A stretch of DNA of 64,000 bases from Buchananella felis. GTDB lineage: Bacteria; Actinomycetota; Actinomycetes; Actinomycetales; Actinomycetaceae. How positions within the stretch are numbered: the stretch's first letter is position 1; the number at the start of each line of letters is the position of its first letter. The DNA lies in assembly GCF_041380015.1 (NCBI RefSeq), contig NZ_CP159978.1. The stretch is one strand, 5' to 3'. Below are positions 8,842-17,114 of this stretch, piece after piece. Under the pieces are notes generated by a model, which saw only the letters and a program-made list of their open reading frames with translations, had not been told where the DNA came from and ran no database searches. A program made the position numbers and the translations under genes.

Positions 8842-10596
8842 CTACACGACCTTAGCCGTCACCTTACGAGCCGGCACATCCACCCCGGTCACGCGCACCT
8901 CCACCTCGGTGGCCGCCTTCAGCCCAGATCCCGAGACGGGGATGATCACGGCAGGCTCAGCCAACATCGCCACCCCCTGCGCGGAGTCGCGGCTCGCCTC
9001 CAGCAAAACGGCCCGGAAGGTGGCACCTTCCTGCCCCGCCAACACCAACGCCTCCAACGCTGCCACCGCCCCGGAGTCCACCGCACGCGCCCGGCGCGAT
9101 CCGGCCGACATCTGGGACGGCAAGGCCGGCAGCGCCTCCAACACCCACGCAGGCTCCTCCTCCCCCTCGACCGCCGCCAGGCAGATCTCCAACCCGAAGC
9201 GGTCCACCAGGCGCCGCAGCGGCGCCGTGACGTGGGCGTAGGGGGCGGCGATGGAGCCGTGGGTGATCGCGGCAGCGTCGTCCACCGGCAGTGGCGGGCA
9301 GGGACCACCAAAGGGCAAATAGTTGGCGCCTCTAAACAGCGTCGTGGTGGCGGTGAGGAAGGCCGCGTGGGCGGGAATGTGGGACGACAGGCCGCGCACG
9401 AACTGCGCGTAACTCTGCTCCTGGTCCCACTCCAAGCCCAGCACGCGGGCAGTCAAGCGCAGCCGGGCGATCTCCTCCGGGCCCGCCGGTGGCAAGGTGC
9501 GCAAGATGCCCACCCCCGCCTGGCCCATAATCCGCGCGGCCTCCATGCCAGTCAGCAACGAGATCTGGGCATTCCACTCCTCCACGGGGAGCGTGGCGGC
9601 GTAGGTGAGACGGTAACCGCCCTCCACCCGCTCCACCTCCTGGGAAGGCGTGCGCAGGGAGATCCCGCCCCGCTCCAACTCCCTTGCCCGGCGCAGAGTG
9701 CCCACCTCCCGCAGTAACTGGGGCAGCTCCGGGGCAGCCTCCAGGCTCTCGCCCGTGTCCAGGGCGTGCTGCACCTGCCCGTAGGAGAGCTGGGCGCGCG
9801 AGCGCACCAAGGCGTGGCGCAGGTCCATGGCAATGACCTGGCCCGCACTGTCCAGCTCGAATCGCCAGACGTAGGCTGGCCGGTCTTTGCCCGGCAGTAG
9901 AGAGGCGGCGCCCTCGCTGAGCACCGGCGGGTGCAGCGCGGTAGCGAAGTCCGGCGCGTAGACCGTCAACGCCCTGGCGCGCACCTCCCTATCCAGCGGC
10001 CCACCAGGCGCAACGAACGTGGCCAGCGAGGCGATGGCGTAGTGCACCACGAACGCAGCCTGGCCGCCCGGTTCAGTTGCGCGGTTAGCGGCGCCACGTT
10101 CTGGCCGACGTCCCTCCGACGCCCTTTCTATGTGCACCGCCTGGTCGAGGTCGCGCGAGCCCGGCGGGTCTATCGTCACAAGCGGGAGCTGGCGCAGATC
10201 CAGGGTCGGGACGCGGCCGGGCAGGCTGGCCCGGGCCCTGGCAACAGCTTGCGGGGGAAGCGGGAGCGGAGCGAATCCGGCGCAGTCTTGCGGGGGCCGG
10301 CCTGCGGGGCCGCCGTCCCCGGGGGCGGCAGGCACCGGCGTGGCGGGCCCGGGCGTGGCGGGCCCGGGGGTGACGGGCTCGGGCGTGGCGGGCCCGGGCG
10401 TGGCGGGCTCGGGCGTGGCGGGCCCGTTCGGCTCGCCCCAGTCCAATTTCTCCCAGGCCCGGGCCACGGCCTCCGCTTCAGCGAGTACGTCGGGCGGGAA
10501 GGCGGGCGGGACGTCGTTCTCCTGGCGCAGCGCATCCAGGGCGCGGCGGACGCGGCGGGAGGCGGCCGCGCCGGGGGCAAGGCGGTGCAGGCTCAT
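8842..10596 (-). CDS. RNB-domain (RNase II/R family) exoribonuclease
   Basis: A 584-residue predicted 3'-5' exoribonuclease. The metal-binding motif TIDPPGSRDLDQA lies at 141-153, and HGSIAAPYAHVTAPLRRLVDR supplies the conserved C-terminal active-site region at about 443-463. A Pro-Ala-Thr tandem stretch (PATPGP/PATPEP units, about residues 59-90) is inserted between the N-terminal helices and the core. Its DNA is a short tandem repeat (10330-10430) that could change length by slippage. It lacks the long CSD/S1 architecture of full RNase R and resembles the shorter actinobacterial RNB proteins. Its ATG overlaps the stop of the upstream sterol-carrier-like gene (ATGA), indicating coupling. Confidence 0.9.
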   Translation of the reverse strand: MSLHRLAPGAAASRRVRRALDALRQENDVPPAFPPDVLAEAEAVARAWEKLDWGEPNGPATPEPATPGPATPEPVTPGPATPGPATPVPAAPGDGGPAGRPPQDCAGFAPLPLPPQAVARARASLPGRVPTLDLRQLPLVTIDPPGSRDLDQAVHIERASEGRRPERGAANRATEPGGQAAFVVHYAIASLATFVAPGGPLDREVRARALTVYAPDFATALHPPVLSEGAASLLPGKDRPAYVWRFELDSAGQVIAMDLRHALVRSRAQLSYGQVQHALDTGESLEAAPELPQLLREVGTLRRARELERGGISLRTPSQEVERVEGGYRLTYAATLPVEEWNAQISLLTGMEAARIMGQAGVGILRTLPPAGPEEIARLRLTARVLGLEWDQEQSYAQFVRGLSSHIPAHAAFLTATTTLFRGANYLPFGGPCPPLPVDDAAAITHGSIAAPYAHVTAPLRRLVDRFGLEICLAAVEGEEEPAWVLEALPALPSQMSAGSRRARAVDSGAVAALEALVLAGQEGATFRAVLLEASRDSAQGVAMLAEPAVIIPVSGSGLKAATEVEVRVTGVDVPARKVTAKVV

Positions 10597-11120
10597 CGCG
10601 CCTCCAATCCAGAAAGTGGGAAGAACGGGGCCAGGTCCGCCCGAGAGCCGGAGGCGTGCAGGCGGGCGGTGGCGGTGGCGTCGGCCCAGGCCAGGTGACC
10701 CGAGGTCAGGCAGAGGAAGGTCACTGGGTCCGTCTCCACCACGTTGGGGGGCGTACCGCGCGTGTGGCGCGGGCCCTCGATCAGCTGGGTGACCCCGAAG
10801 GGCGGGACGCGCAGCTCGACGCTGCCGCCCGGGGCGCGGCTGGCCAGTTCCTCCAGGGCGAATCGCACGGCCGTGGCCAGGTCCGGGCGGGACAGGCCGG
10901 GGACGCTGAGGCCCGGCGGGGGGATGAGCGCTTGGGCGGCGGGGGCAGGCACATGGGCGGCGGCAGATTCGGCCTGGGGGGCGACGGCGGATTCGGCCTG
11001 AGCGGCGGCGGGGGCGGGCGCCGCAGTGGCGCGGGCGCCGGCCTGGGGGCGCAGCGCCTGCAGGGCCAAGCGGTAGGCGCGCTCCCCCGCAGCGGGGTCG
11101 ATTCGACGACGAGGCGGCAT
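10593..11120 (-). CDS. Sterol-carrier (SCP-like) family protein
   Basis: A 175-residue cytosolic protein. The start is placed at the MPPRRR methionine (11120), because the 50 upstream codons of the open frame look non-coding. After a helical N-terminus and an Ala-rich linker, the C-terminal half has AVRFALEELASRAPGGSVE, then VPPFGVTQLIEGPRH and TPPNVVETDP. These match the bacterial SCP-like family of actinobacteria. The ligand is unknown. It is coupled to the RNB ribonuclease gene by a 4-bp overlap, an arrangement that is conserved in my recollection but has no known functional link. Confidence 0.75.
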   Translation of the reverse strand: MPPRRRIDPAAGERAYRLALQALRPQAGARATAAPAPAAAQAESAVAPQAESAAAHVPAPAAQALIPPPGLSVPGLSRPDLATAVRFALEELASRAPGGSVELRVPPFGVTQLIEGPRHTRGTPPNVVETDPVTFLCLTSGHLAWADATATARLHASGSRADLAPFFPLSGLEAR

Positions 11121-11304
11121 GGGCTGAGGATATCCGCGTTGGGCCGCGCTCTCACGCCCACCCGGCCGGAGAGGCACCGATCGAGGCGAAAAGACCCCAC
11201 CGGGAGGGCGCGAGAACGGCCCGGCGGCCGAGTGTTCGAAGGGCCAGAAAATCGGTCCGCCCGCCCTCACTTAGATGTTGGTGCTCTTCGCTAACCTCGT
11301 CGGC

Positions 11305-12027
11305 ATGGAGCAACCGTCCAAGAGTGCAGTTCGCAAGGCCGGGTCACGGATCCGACAATCGGTGCAATCAGGAACGCCACTGGACCAGGTCAAGGCGAGC
11401 CTCCCAATGGCAATTGTCTTGAACTACCGTGCATGCTTCAGCGAGCCCATGCGGAACGTCGCTACGGCGCTCAGTTTGCTACTAAATCAGTCGGGAACCT
11501 CCGGGACGGTGTCCTTCCGGCTCAAGCGAGCGGAGACAATCATCGACAAGATTTCCAATCGAGAGTCCGGCTTGGATCTATCCCGAATGCAAGACATCGG
11601 TGGCTGCAGAGTGGTGCTGAACTCCCTTGGGGTGGACTCAGTCAGGAGCTTTGCAGATAAGGTGCTGGACCGTTGGCGTGACCAGGTCTTGTCCTATCGG
11701 GACTACTACCAGTCACCGCGCAGTTCCGGTTATCGCTCCATCCATATCGTCGTTCAAGAGATGGGGCTTCCGATCGAGATACAGCTCCGGTCTCTCCTTG
11801 CACACCAGTTTGCCCAGTTCGTCGAATCCGTGAGTCAACGCGACGGGATCAACTACAAGCAAGACGTACAGTCTCCCCAGCATGAGTTCTTCCAGGCGCT
11901 GTCCCACTTGATCGCAGACCTCGAAGAAACCCCCGGAGGTGAGCTGGTGCGTGCCCAAGCACTCTCCTTGTTGAACGATCTACTCGAATCTAAACTCGAT
12001 ACGTTGGGAGGTGAGGCAGATGAGTGA
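11305..12027 (+). CDS. RelA/SpoT-domain (p)ppGpp synthetase-like protein, possible toxSAS toxin
   Basis: A 240-residue single-domain protein with the hallmarks of a nucleotide pyrophosphokinase domain: LKRAETIIDKISNR (substrate-binding basic helix), RMQDIGGCRVV, RDYYQSPRSSGYRSIH and EIQLRSLLAHQFAQ. No HD hydrolase and no TGS/ACT domain is present, so it is a small alarmone synthetase. The ATG at 11305 is preferred over an upstream TTG. Its GC content is clearly lower than the neighbours, suggesting transfer. It overlaps the next gene by 8 bp. The pair fits the toxSAS layout (synthetase toxin plus small neutraliser), but an ordinary stress synthetase is equally possible. Confidence 0.8.
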   Translation: MEQPSKSAVRKAGSRIRQSVQSGTPLDQVKASLPMAIVLNYRACFSEPMRNVATALSLLLNQSGTSGTVSFRLKRAETIIDKISNRESGLDLSRMQDIGGCRVVLNSLGVDSVRSFADKVLDRWRDQVLSYRDYYQSPRSSGYRSIHIVVQEMGLPIEIQLRSLLAHQFAQFVESVSQRDGINYKQDVQSPQHEFFQALSHLIADLEETPGGELVRAQALSLLNDLLESKLDTLGGEADE

Positions 12028-12316
12028 TGCCCTGAAGCAGTTCCTGTTGGTCTACGACCGCAAAGCAGATGACCTGGTCGAGTGCACCGAGTACGGCACC
12101 GATAACGAGGACGCTGTCTGCGCATACCGCGCGGCAGAGCTGTACTACCGGGAGCAGCCCTGGATGGACATCGTCCTGATTGGCTCAGACTCTCTCGAGA
12201 CAGTGAAGAAGACGCACTCCACCTACTTCCCGGGCGCCTACCGACGCATCGTGCAGAGCATTACGGACCTGGACTCCTTCCTCACCAACTCGCAGACGCA
12301 AGCGCAGGGCAGCTAG
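12020..12316 (+). CDS. Small acidic partner of the RelA/SpoT-domain gene
   Basis: A 98-residue protein that I do not recognise by family. It is Asp/Glu/Tyr-rich with alternating strands and helices (LLVYDRKADDLVE, then AYRAAELYYREQ and DIVLIGSDSLE). The ATG at 12020 lies within the end of the synthetase gene and is followed by that gene's TGA, so translation is coupled. By position it is a candidate antitoxin or regulator of the synthetase. That role is inference from gene order only. Confidence 0.65.
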   Translation: MSDALKQFLLVYDRKADDLVECTEYGTDNEDAVCAYRAAELYYREQPWMDIVLIGSDSLETVKKTHSTYFPGAYRRIVQSITDLDSFLTNSQTQAQGS

Positions 12317-12390
12317 CCGTCCTCGGTGCCTCGGGAAAACCGAACGTGCAATCTGCCTAATCTCGCCGTTGACACCTGAGAATGGTCAGC

Positions 12391-12448
12391 CGGGAGCGCC
12401 CCGGGGCGTCCACGCGGTCTTGCCGCGCGTCGTCACGGGGCGCTCCCG
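12391..12448. terminator. Hairpin between convergent genes
   Basis: Arms of 12 bp (12391-12402 and 12437-12448) enclose a 34-nt loop that itself contains a small GCGG/CCGC hairpin. It sits between the convergent partner gene and fruA and could end both transcripts. No long T-tract is present. Confidence 0.6.
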
Positions 12449-12490
12449 CTTACTTATCCGGAGCCCGGGAAGCCCGCCTCCGATCGGCGG

Positions 12491-14500
12491 TCAGGCCTTC
12501 TTCTTCATGCCCTTGAGGAGCAGCACGGACGCCGCGCTGACCACCACGCCCACCGCGATGGCGAGCACAAAGAACACGGCACTATCGATGGCGAAGAACA
12601 CGAAGATGCCTCCGTGCGGGGCGCGCGACTGCACGTCCAGGGCCATGGACAGTCCACCGGTGACGGCACCGCCCAGCATCATCGAGGGGATGACGCGCAG
12701 CGGGTCTGCTGCGGCAAAGGGGATGGCGCCCTCGGAGATGAAGGAGGCACCCAGCAGCCAGGCGGCTGCGCCGTTCTCCCGTTCGACCGCGCTGAAGAGC
12801 TTGCCTCGCACGGCGGTGGCGAGCGCCATGGCCAGCGGCGGCACCATTCCTGCGGCCATGACCGCAGCCATGACGCGGAAGGAGGCGGCGTCGCCTGCGG
12901 CTAGGCCCGCAGTGGCGAAGGTGTAGGCGGTCTTGTTGACCGGACCGCCCAGGTCGAAGCACATCATCAGGCCCAGGATCACGCCCAGGACTACTACTGA
13001 GGCGCCGTCCAGAGAGTTCAGCCAGTTCGTCAGCGCCGTCATGAGGGCTGCCAGCGGGCGCCCCAGCACCATGTACATCAACCCACCGGCCACCAGGGAT
13101 CCCAGCAGCGGGATGATCACCACCGGCATGAGGCCGGCCAGCCAGCGCGGGGGCTTAAAGCTGGAGAGCCACAGGCCGATTCCACCGGCCAGCAGACCGC
13201 CGACGATACCTCCCAGGAAGCCGGCGCCCACGGCGACGGCCACCGATCCGGCCACGAAGCCGGGGGCGATGCCGGGCCGGTCCGCCATGGCGAAGGCGAT
13301 GTATCCGGCCAGCGCCGGGACCAGGAAGCCCATCGCTATGGCACCGATCTTGAAGAAGACCGCGCCCAGGTAGATCATCAGCCCGCCCTCGGGCAGGTTG
13401 GCGAAGCTGTTTTCGGCCACCACCTGGTCTGCGACGTCGGTGATGTCGTACCCGCCCAGCAGGAAGCCGAGCGCGATCAGCAGACCGCCGGCGGCCACGA
13501 ACGGGATCATGTAGCTCACGCCGGTCATCAGGATCTGGCGCAGGCGCGTGCCCCAGCCGGCGTTGGTCTCCGGCTTGGCTTCGGCAGCGCCCGCCCCGGC
13601 CGCGCCCTCGGCGGGCAGGCGGTAGCCGGAGGGGTCGTCGGCCATGGCCAGGGCCTCCTTGACCATCACCTCGGGCTCGTTGATGGCGCGCTTGACGCCG
13701 CTGACCACGGCCGCCTTGCCGACGAACCTCTCCTTGCCCTTCACGCCCACGTCGGTGGCCAGGATGACGGCGTCCGCCCCGGCGATCACCTCCGCCGGGA
13801 TGCGATCTCCCTTGGCGCTGCCTTGCGTCTCCACCACCACTTCGACGCCCAGCTCCTTGCCGGCTCGCTCCAGGGACTCGGCGGCCATGTAGGTGTGGGC
13901 GATGCCGGTGGGACAGGCGGTGACGGCCACGATGCGGCGCAGCCTGCCGTCGCCGCCTCCCGCCTGCGGGGTGGACGACGCTGCCGCGCCGCTTCCCGCC
14001 GCCATCGCGGCAGCACCGGCCTCGACGCCCGCCGGCTGGGCCACGCGCTCGGGCTCCACCTGGGCGGTGACGATGGCCGCCACCTCCTCGGCGGAGGTGG
14101 CCGAGCGCAGCGCGCCGGTGAACTCCTTCTTCATCAGGCCGCGCGCCAGCTTGGCCAGCAGCTTGAGGTGGGCGTCGTCTGCGCCGTCCGGGGCGGCGAT
14201 GAGGAACACCAGGTCTGCGGGGCCGTCCTTGGAACCAAAGTCCACCGGCTGGGCCAGCCGGGCAAAACCGAGCGAGGCCGTGTTCACGGCCGCCGACCGG
14301 CAGTGCGGGATGCCGATTCCGCCCGGTATGCCGGTGGGGGTGATTCCCTCGCGGGCACGGGCGTCTCGGGCGAGCCCGGCCGCCTCAGCGCGGCCGGTTG
14401 CCGCCACGACCTTGGCGAGCTCGTCGATCACTTCCAGCTTGGTGGGCCCAAATGGTGCGTCCAGCACCACCAGTTCAGGGCTGATCAATGGTTGGGACAT
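12491..14500 (-). CDS. fruA: Fructose PTS permease EIIABC
   Basis: A 669-residue fused phosphotransferase transporter that imports fructose as fructose-1-phosphate. EIIA (1-150) has the phospho-acceptor His66 in GIGIPHCRS. EIIB (about 188-290) has Cys196 in TACPTGIAHTYMAA. EIIC (about 320-669) has about eight to ten membrane segments. The Ala-rich EIIA-EIIB linker (about 150-187) holds a copy of the dispersed GGACGACG motif at 13973-13985. The gene follows fruK in the same orientation with a 115-bp gap, so fruK-fruA forms the usual fructose operon. No EI/HPr gene is in the window. Confidence 0.95.
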   Translation of the reverse strand: MSQPLISPELVVLDAPFGPTKLEVIDELAKVVAATGRAEAAGLARDARAREGITPTGIPGGIGIPHCRSAAVNTASLGFARLAQPVDFGSKDGPADLVFLIAAPDGADDAHLKLLAKLARGLMKKEFTGALRSATSAEEVAAIVTAQVEPERVAQPAGVEAGAAAMAAGSGAAASSTPQAGGGDGRLRRIVAVTACPTGIAHTYMAAESLERAGKELGVEVVVETQGSAKGDRIPAEVIAGADAVILATDVGVKGKERFVGKAAVVSGVKRAINEPEVMVKEALAMADDPSGYRLPAEGAAGAGAAEAKPETNAGWGTRLRQILMTGVSYMIPFVAAGGLLIALGFLLGGYDITDVADQVVAENSFANLPEGGLMIYLGAVFFKIGAIAMGFLVPALAGYIAFAMADRPGIAPGFVAGSVAVAVGAGFLGGIVGGLLAGGIGLWLSSFKPPRWLAGLMPVVIIPLLGSLVAGGLMYMVLGRPLAALMTALTNWLNSLDGASVVVLGVILGLMMCFDLGGPVNKTAYTFATAGLAAGDAASFRVMAAVMAAGMVPPLAMALATAVRGKLFSAVERENGAAAWLLGASFISEGAIPFAAADPLRVIPSMMLGGAVTGGLSMALDVQSRAPHGGIFVFFAIDSAVFFVLAIAVGVVVSAASVLLLKGMKKKA

Positions 14501-14615
14501 GGCTGATGCCTTCCTAGGTGGGACGTTTTGCGCTTCCGAAGCGCGAAGGGGATGCAGCTGGCAGCTGCGAAAGCCGGTGGGGAACCCGGCGGGCGCGCCG
14601 CAGGGGCGCGCGGGG

Positions 14616-15611
14616 TCAGTACAGCTGGGTCACCTCCGTACTCAGTTGGCCCGCGAGCACGGGGGTGGCCAGGCCGGTGCCGGGCTGGGCGGCGGCCGCA
14701 GCGCCGTAGGTGACGGCGGCGGACAGGCGGGCGGGAGCGTCGTCCCCCCGAGAAAGGGCGATCAGGTAGCCGGCCAGCGAGGAGTCGCCGGCGCCGACGG
14801 TGGAGGCCACCGTGATGTCGGGGCTGGTGGCGAACCAGGCGCCCTGCGCGGTCACCAGCACCGCGCCGGCCCCACCCAGTGTGGCCAGGACCGTCTCCAC
14901 TCCCCGCTCGATGAGGGTGGAGGCCACGCGCGCCACCGGCAGGGGGTCACCGGCCTGGGCGGCCGCCTCCAGCTCGGTGCCGTCCACGCCCGCCAGTTGG
15001 GCCAGCTCCTCGCTGTTTGGTTTGATCAGGTGCGGGGCGGCCTGGGGCAGGCGGAGGGCGATAGCGGCCAAGGGCTCGTCGGAGGTATCGACGGCCACCT
15101 TGACGCCCGCCGCCCGGGCAGTCTCCACCACGCCCGCGTACCAGTCCGGCTCCATGCCCGGGGGCAGCGAGCCGGCCAGCACCAGCCAGTCCAGGCCGAG
15201 CAGGCGCTGCTCGATAGCGGCGGCCAGGGCGGCGCTGAGCGCCGGGGTGAACGGGGCGCCGGCGCCGTTGATCTTGGTGGTCTTGCCGTCAGCGGAGGTC
15301 AGGGCGATGTTGATGCGGGCGGGCCCGGCCGCTGGGGAGAGGGCGTAGTCCAGCCCGAGGGCCGCCACCCCCTCCACCACCGGGTCGGAGTTCGCGGCGG
15401 GATGCTGCCCCGGACCGGCCGGGACGGTCGGGGAGGTCAGCAGCGCGGTGACGGGCAGCCCGGCGCTGGCCAGCACGCGCGCGACGTTGATGCCCTTGCC
15501 GCCGGGCTGGTTGATTGAGTCGACAACTCGATGGACTCCCTCTGGCACCAGCACCGAGGCGAGGGCAAGGGTTTGGTCTTGGGACGGGTTGGGCGTAACG
15601 GTGAGGAACAT
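14616..15611 (-). CDS. fruK: 1-phosphofructokinase (PfkB family)
   Basis: Phosphorylates fructose-1-phosphate to fructose-1,6-bisphosphate. The 331-residue protein shows VTPNPSQDQT at the N-terminus, NQPGGKGINVARVL, LAGSLPPGM, IKPNSEEL and the C-terminal catalytic STVGAGDSSLAGYL motif. The cotranscribed fruA supplies the substrate. The ATG has no obvious ribosome site and an AT-rich TATATTT block sits just upstream, so a very short or absent leader is possible. A GGACGACG motif lies in the codons for GDDAPA (14734). Confidence 0.93.
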   Translation of the reverse strand: MFLTVTPNPSQDQTLALASVLVPEGVHRVVDSINQPGGKGINVARVLASAGLPVTALLTSPTVPAGPGQHPAANSDPVVEGVAALGLDYALSPAAGPARINIALTSADGKTTKINGAGAPFTPALSAALAAAIEQRLLGLDWLVLAGSLPPGMEPDWYAGVVETARAAGVKVAVDTSDEPLAAIALRLPQAAPHLIKPNSEELAQLAGVDGTELEAAAQAGDPLPVARVASTLIERGVETVLATLGGAGAVLVTAQGAWFATSPDITVASTVGAGDSSLAGYLIALSRGDDAPARLSAAVTYGAAAAAQPGTGLATPVLAGQLSTEVTQLY

Positions 15612-15692
15612 TCTTCAAATATACGCACTTGATGTGATCTAGGACACCCTTTTCCGAGTCGTGGGCGGGTGGCCACACGGCATACTGACGCC

Positions 15693-16451
15693 ATGGCTAT
15701 CGAGATCGCTGTTCAGGACCCGGCCGGCGCGCGCGTGGCGGCCCACGCGGGAGCGGATCGGGTGGAGCTGTGTACCGCGCTCGGCATTGGCGGGCTCACG
15801 CCGTCTACTGCGGCAGTGGAGCTGTGCGCGGCGCAGGGAATCGACGTGCACGTGCTGATCCGCTCGCGCGGCGGGGGCTTCGTGTTCAGCGCCGAGGAGG
15901 TTGAGCAGATGGCCCGCGAGGCCGCCCAGTGCGTGCGGGCGGGCGCGGTGGGCGTGGTGATCGGGGCCCTGCGGCCCGACGACACCCTGGACCTGCCGGC
16001 CCTGGAGCGGATCGCCGCCGCCGCCCGTGCGGAGGATGCCGGCGTGGCGATTACGCTGCACCGGGCCGCCGACGTCGCCCTCGCAGCCCAGTCCCACTCC
16101 CCCGGCCAGATCGTGTCAGCCTGCGCGGGCCTGGGCTTCGCGCGCATTCTTACCTCCGGCGGGGCCCCGGCCAGCGGCCAGGGACTGGAGGTGCTGGGGC
16201 AGCTGGCCCTTGCCGGGGTCGAATCGGGGGTGGAGATCCAGGCCGGTGGCGGGGTGAAGATCCAGGACTTTGCGTCGTTGGCGGCAGCGGGGGTTCCCAG
16301 TGCTCATCTATCTTGCCGGGCGGTGCGCGCGGACGCCGGCTCAGCGGGTCCCGGGGGCGGACCAGCCTCCTTCGACTACACGGACCCGGAGCTGGTGGAG
16401 GCCGCCGTGGCTGCGGCCACGGCGGCCGGGCTCACCGCCGCGAGGGCTTAG
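15693..16451 (+). CDS. cutC: CutC family protein
   Basis: A 252-residue TIM-barrel protein of the CutC family, historically linked to copper homeostasis although the molecular role is unsettled. Family motifs are GADRVELCTALGIGGLTPS, HVLIRSRGGGF and ITLHRAAD, followed by RILTSGGAP and IQAGGGV. The ATG at 15693 is used; an earlier in-frame start at 15669 falls in the promoter region. Divergent from fruK. The gene ends directly before the triplicated repeat element. Confidence 0.93.
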   Translation: MAIEIAVQDPAGARVAAHAGADRVELCTALGIGGLTPSTAAVELCAAQGIDVHVLIRSRGGGFVFSAEEVEQMAREAAQCVRAGAVGVVIGALRPDDTLDLPALERIAAAARAEDAGVAITLHRAADVALAAQSHSPGQIVSACAGLGFARILTSGGAPASGQGLEVLGQLALAGVESGVEIQAGGGVKIQDFASLAAAGVPSAHLSCRAVRADAGSAGPGGGPASFDYTDPELVEAAVAAATAAGLTAARA

Positions 16452-16453
16452 GA

Positions 16454-16994
16454 CCCCGGCCGGGCCGGCGCTCAACTCGACGTTCGATCTTTCAACTCGA
16501 CGTTCGCCTCCTCAACTCGACGTTCGCGACCGGGTAAACGTCTAGATTCACCGCCGAACGTCTAGATTCACCACCAAACGTCTAAACCGGATGCCTCGCC
16601 CTAGCAGCCCAGCCAACGCGCCTCCGGTACAGCCCACGCGCCCCGGCCGGGCCGGCGCTCAACTCGACGTTCGCCTCCTCAACTCGACGTTCGCCTCCTC
16701 AACTCGACGTTCGCGACCGGGTAAACGTCTAGATTCACCGCCGAACGTCTAGATTCACCACCAAACGTCTAAACCGGATGCCTCGCCCTAGCAGCCCAGC
16801 CAACGCGCCCCGGCCGGGCCGGCGCTCAACTCGACGTTCGATCTTTCAACTCGACGTTCGCCTCCTCAACTCGACGTTCGCGACCGGGTAAACGTCTAGA
16901 TTCACCGCCGAACGTCTAGATTCACCACCAAACGTCTAAACCGGATGCCTCGCCCTAGCAGCCCAGCCAACGCGCCTCCGGTACAGCCCACGCG
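16454..16994. repeat. Triplicated inverted-array element (three copies of a 167-187 bp unit)
   Basis: Copies: 16454-16640 (187 bp), 16641-16807 (167 bp, lacking a 20-bp end segment) and 16808-16994 (187 bp). Each copy has three half-sites CAACTCGACGTTCG at exact 20-bp intervals, then three half-sites AACGTCTA(G/A) in the opposite sense, also at 20-bp intervals. The cores GACGTT and AACGTC are reverse complements. Copies differ mainly in one 7-bp spacer (GATCTTT versus GCCTCCT). The block fills the space between the convergent cutC and gdhA genes. No ORF is supported in it. It is too short-cored for a CRISPR array. Confidence 0.95.
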
Positions 16995-16998
16995 CCCC

Positions 16999-17050
16999 AG
17001 CGCGGGAACAGCGCGGGAACAGCGCGGGAACAGCGCGGGAACAGCGCGGG
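16999..17050. repeat. 11-bp tandem repeat AGCGCGGGAAC
   Basis: Four full units (16999-17042) and a partial fifth follow immediately after the triplicated element. It is a slippage-prone minisatellite in non-coding DNA. Confidence 0.95.
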
Positions 17051-17081
17051 GGCGCGGCGCCGCAACCGGCACCGCGCCCCC
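17048..17081 (-). terminator. Probable gdhA terminator
   Basis: A 10-bp GC-rich stem (17048-17057 with 17072-17081) lies 34 bp beyond the gdhA stop. There is no T-tract, so the call is tentative. Confidence 0.5.
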
Positions 17082-17114
17082 AACCCCAGCCTTAGCCAGG
17101 CTTAACCCGACGGG

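Noticed and set aside
16454..16994. Possible CRISPR array
   Set aside because: Repeated cores are only 8-14 bp, spacers are 6-10 bp and mostly conserved between copies, and half of the units are inverted. No cas genes are nearby.
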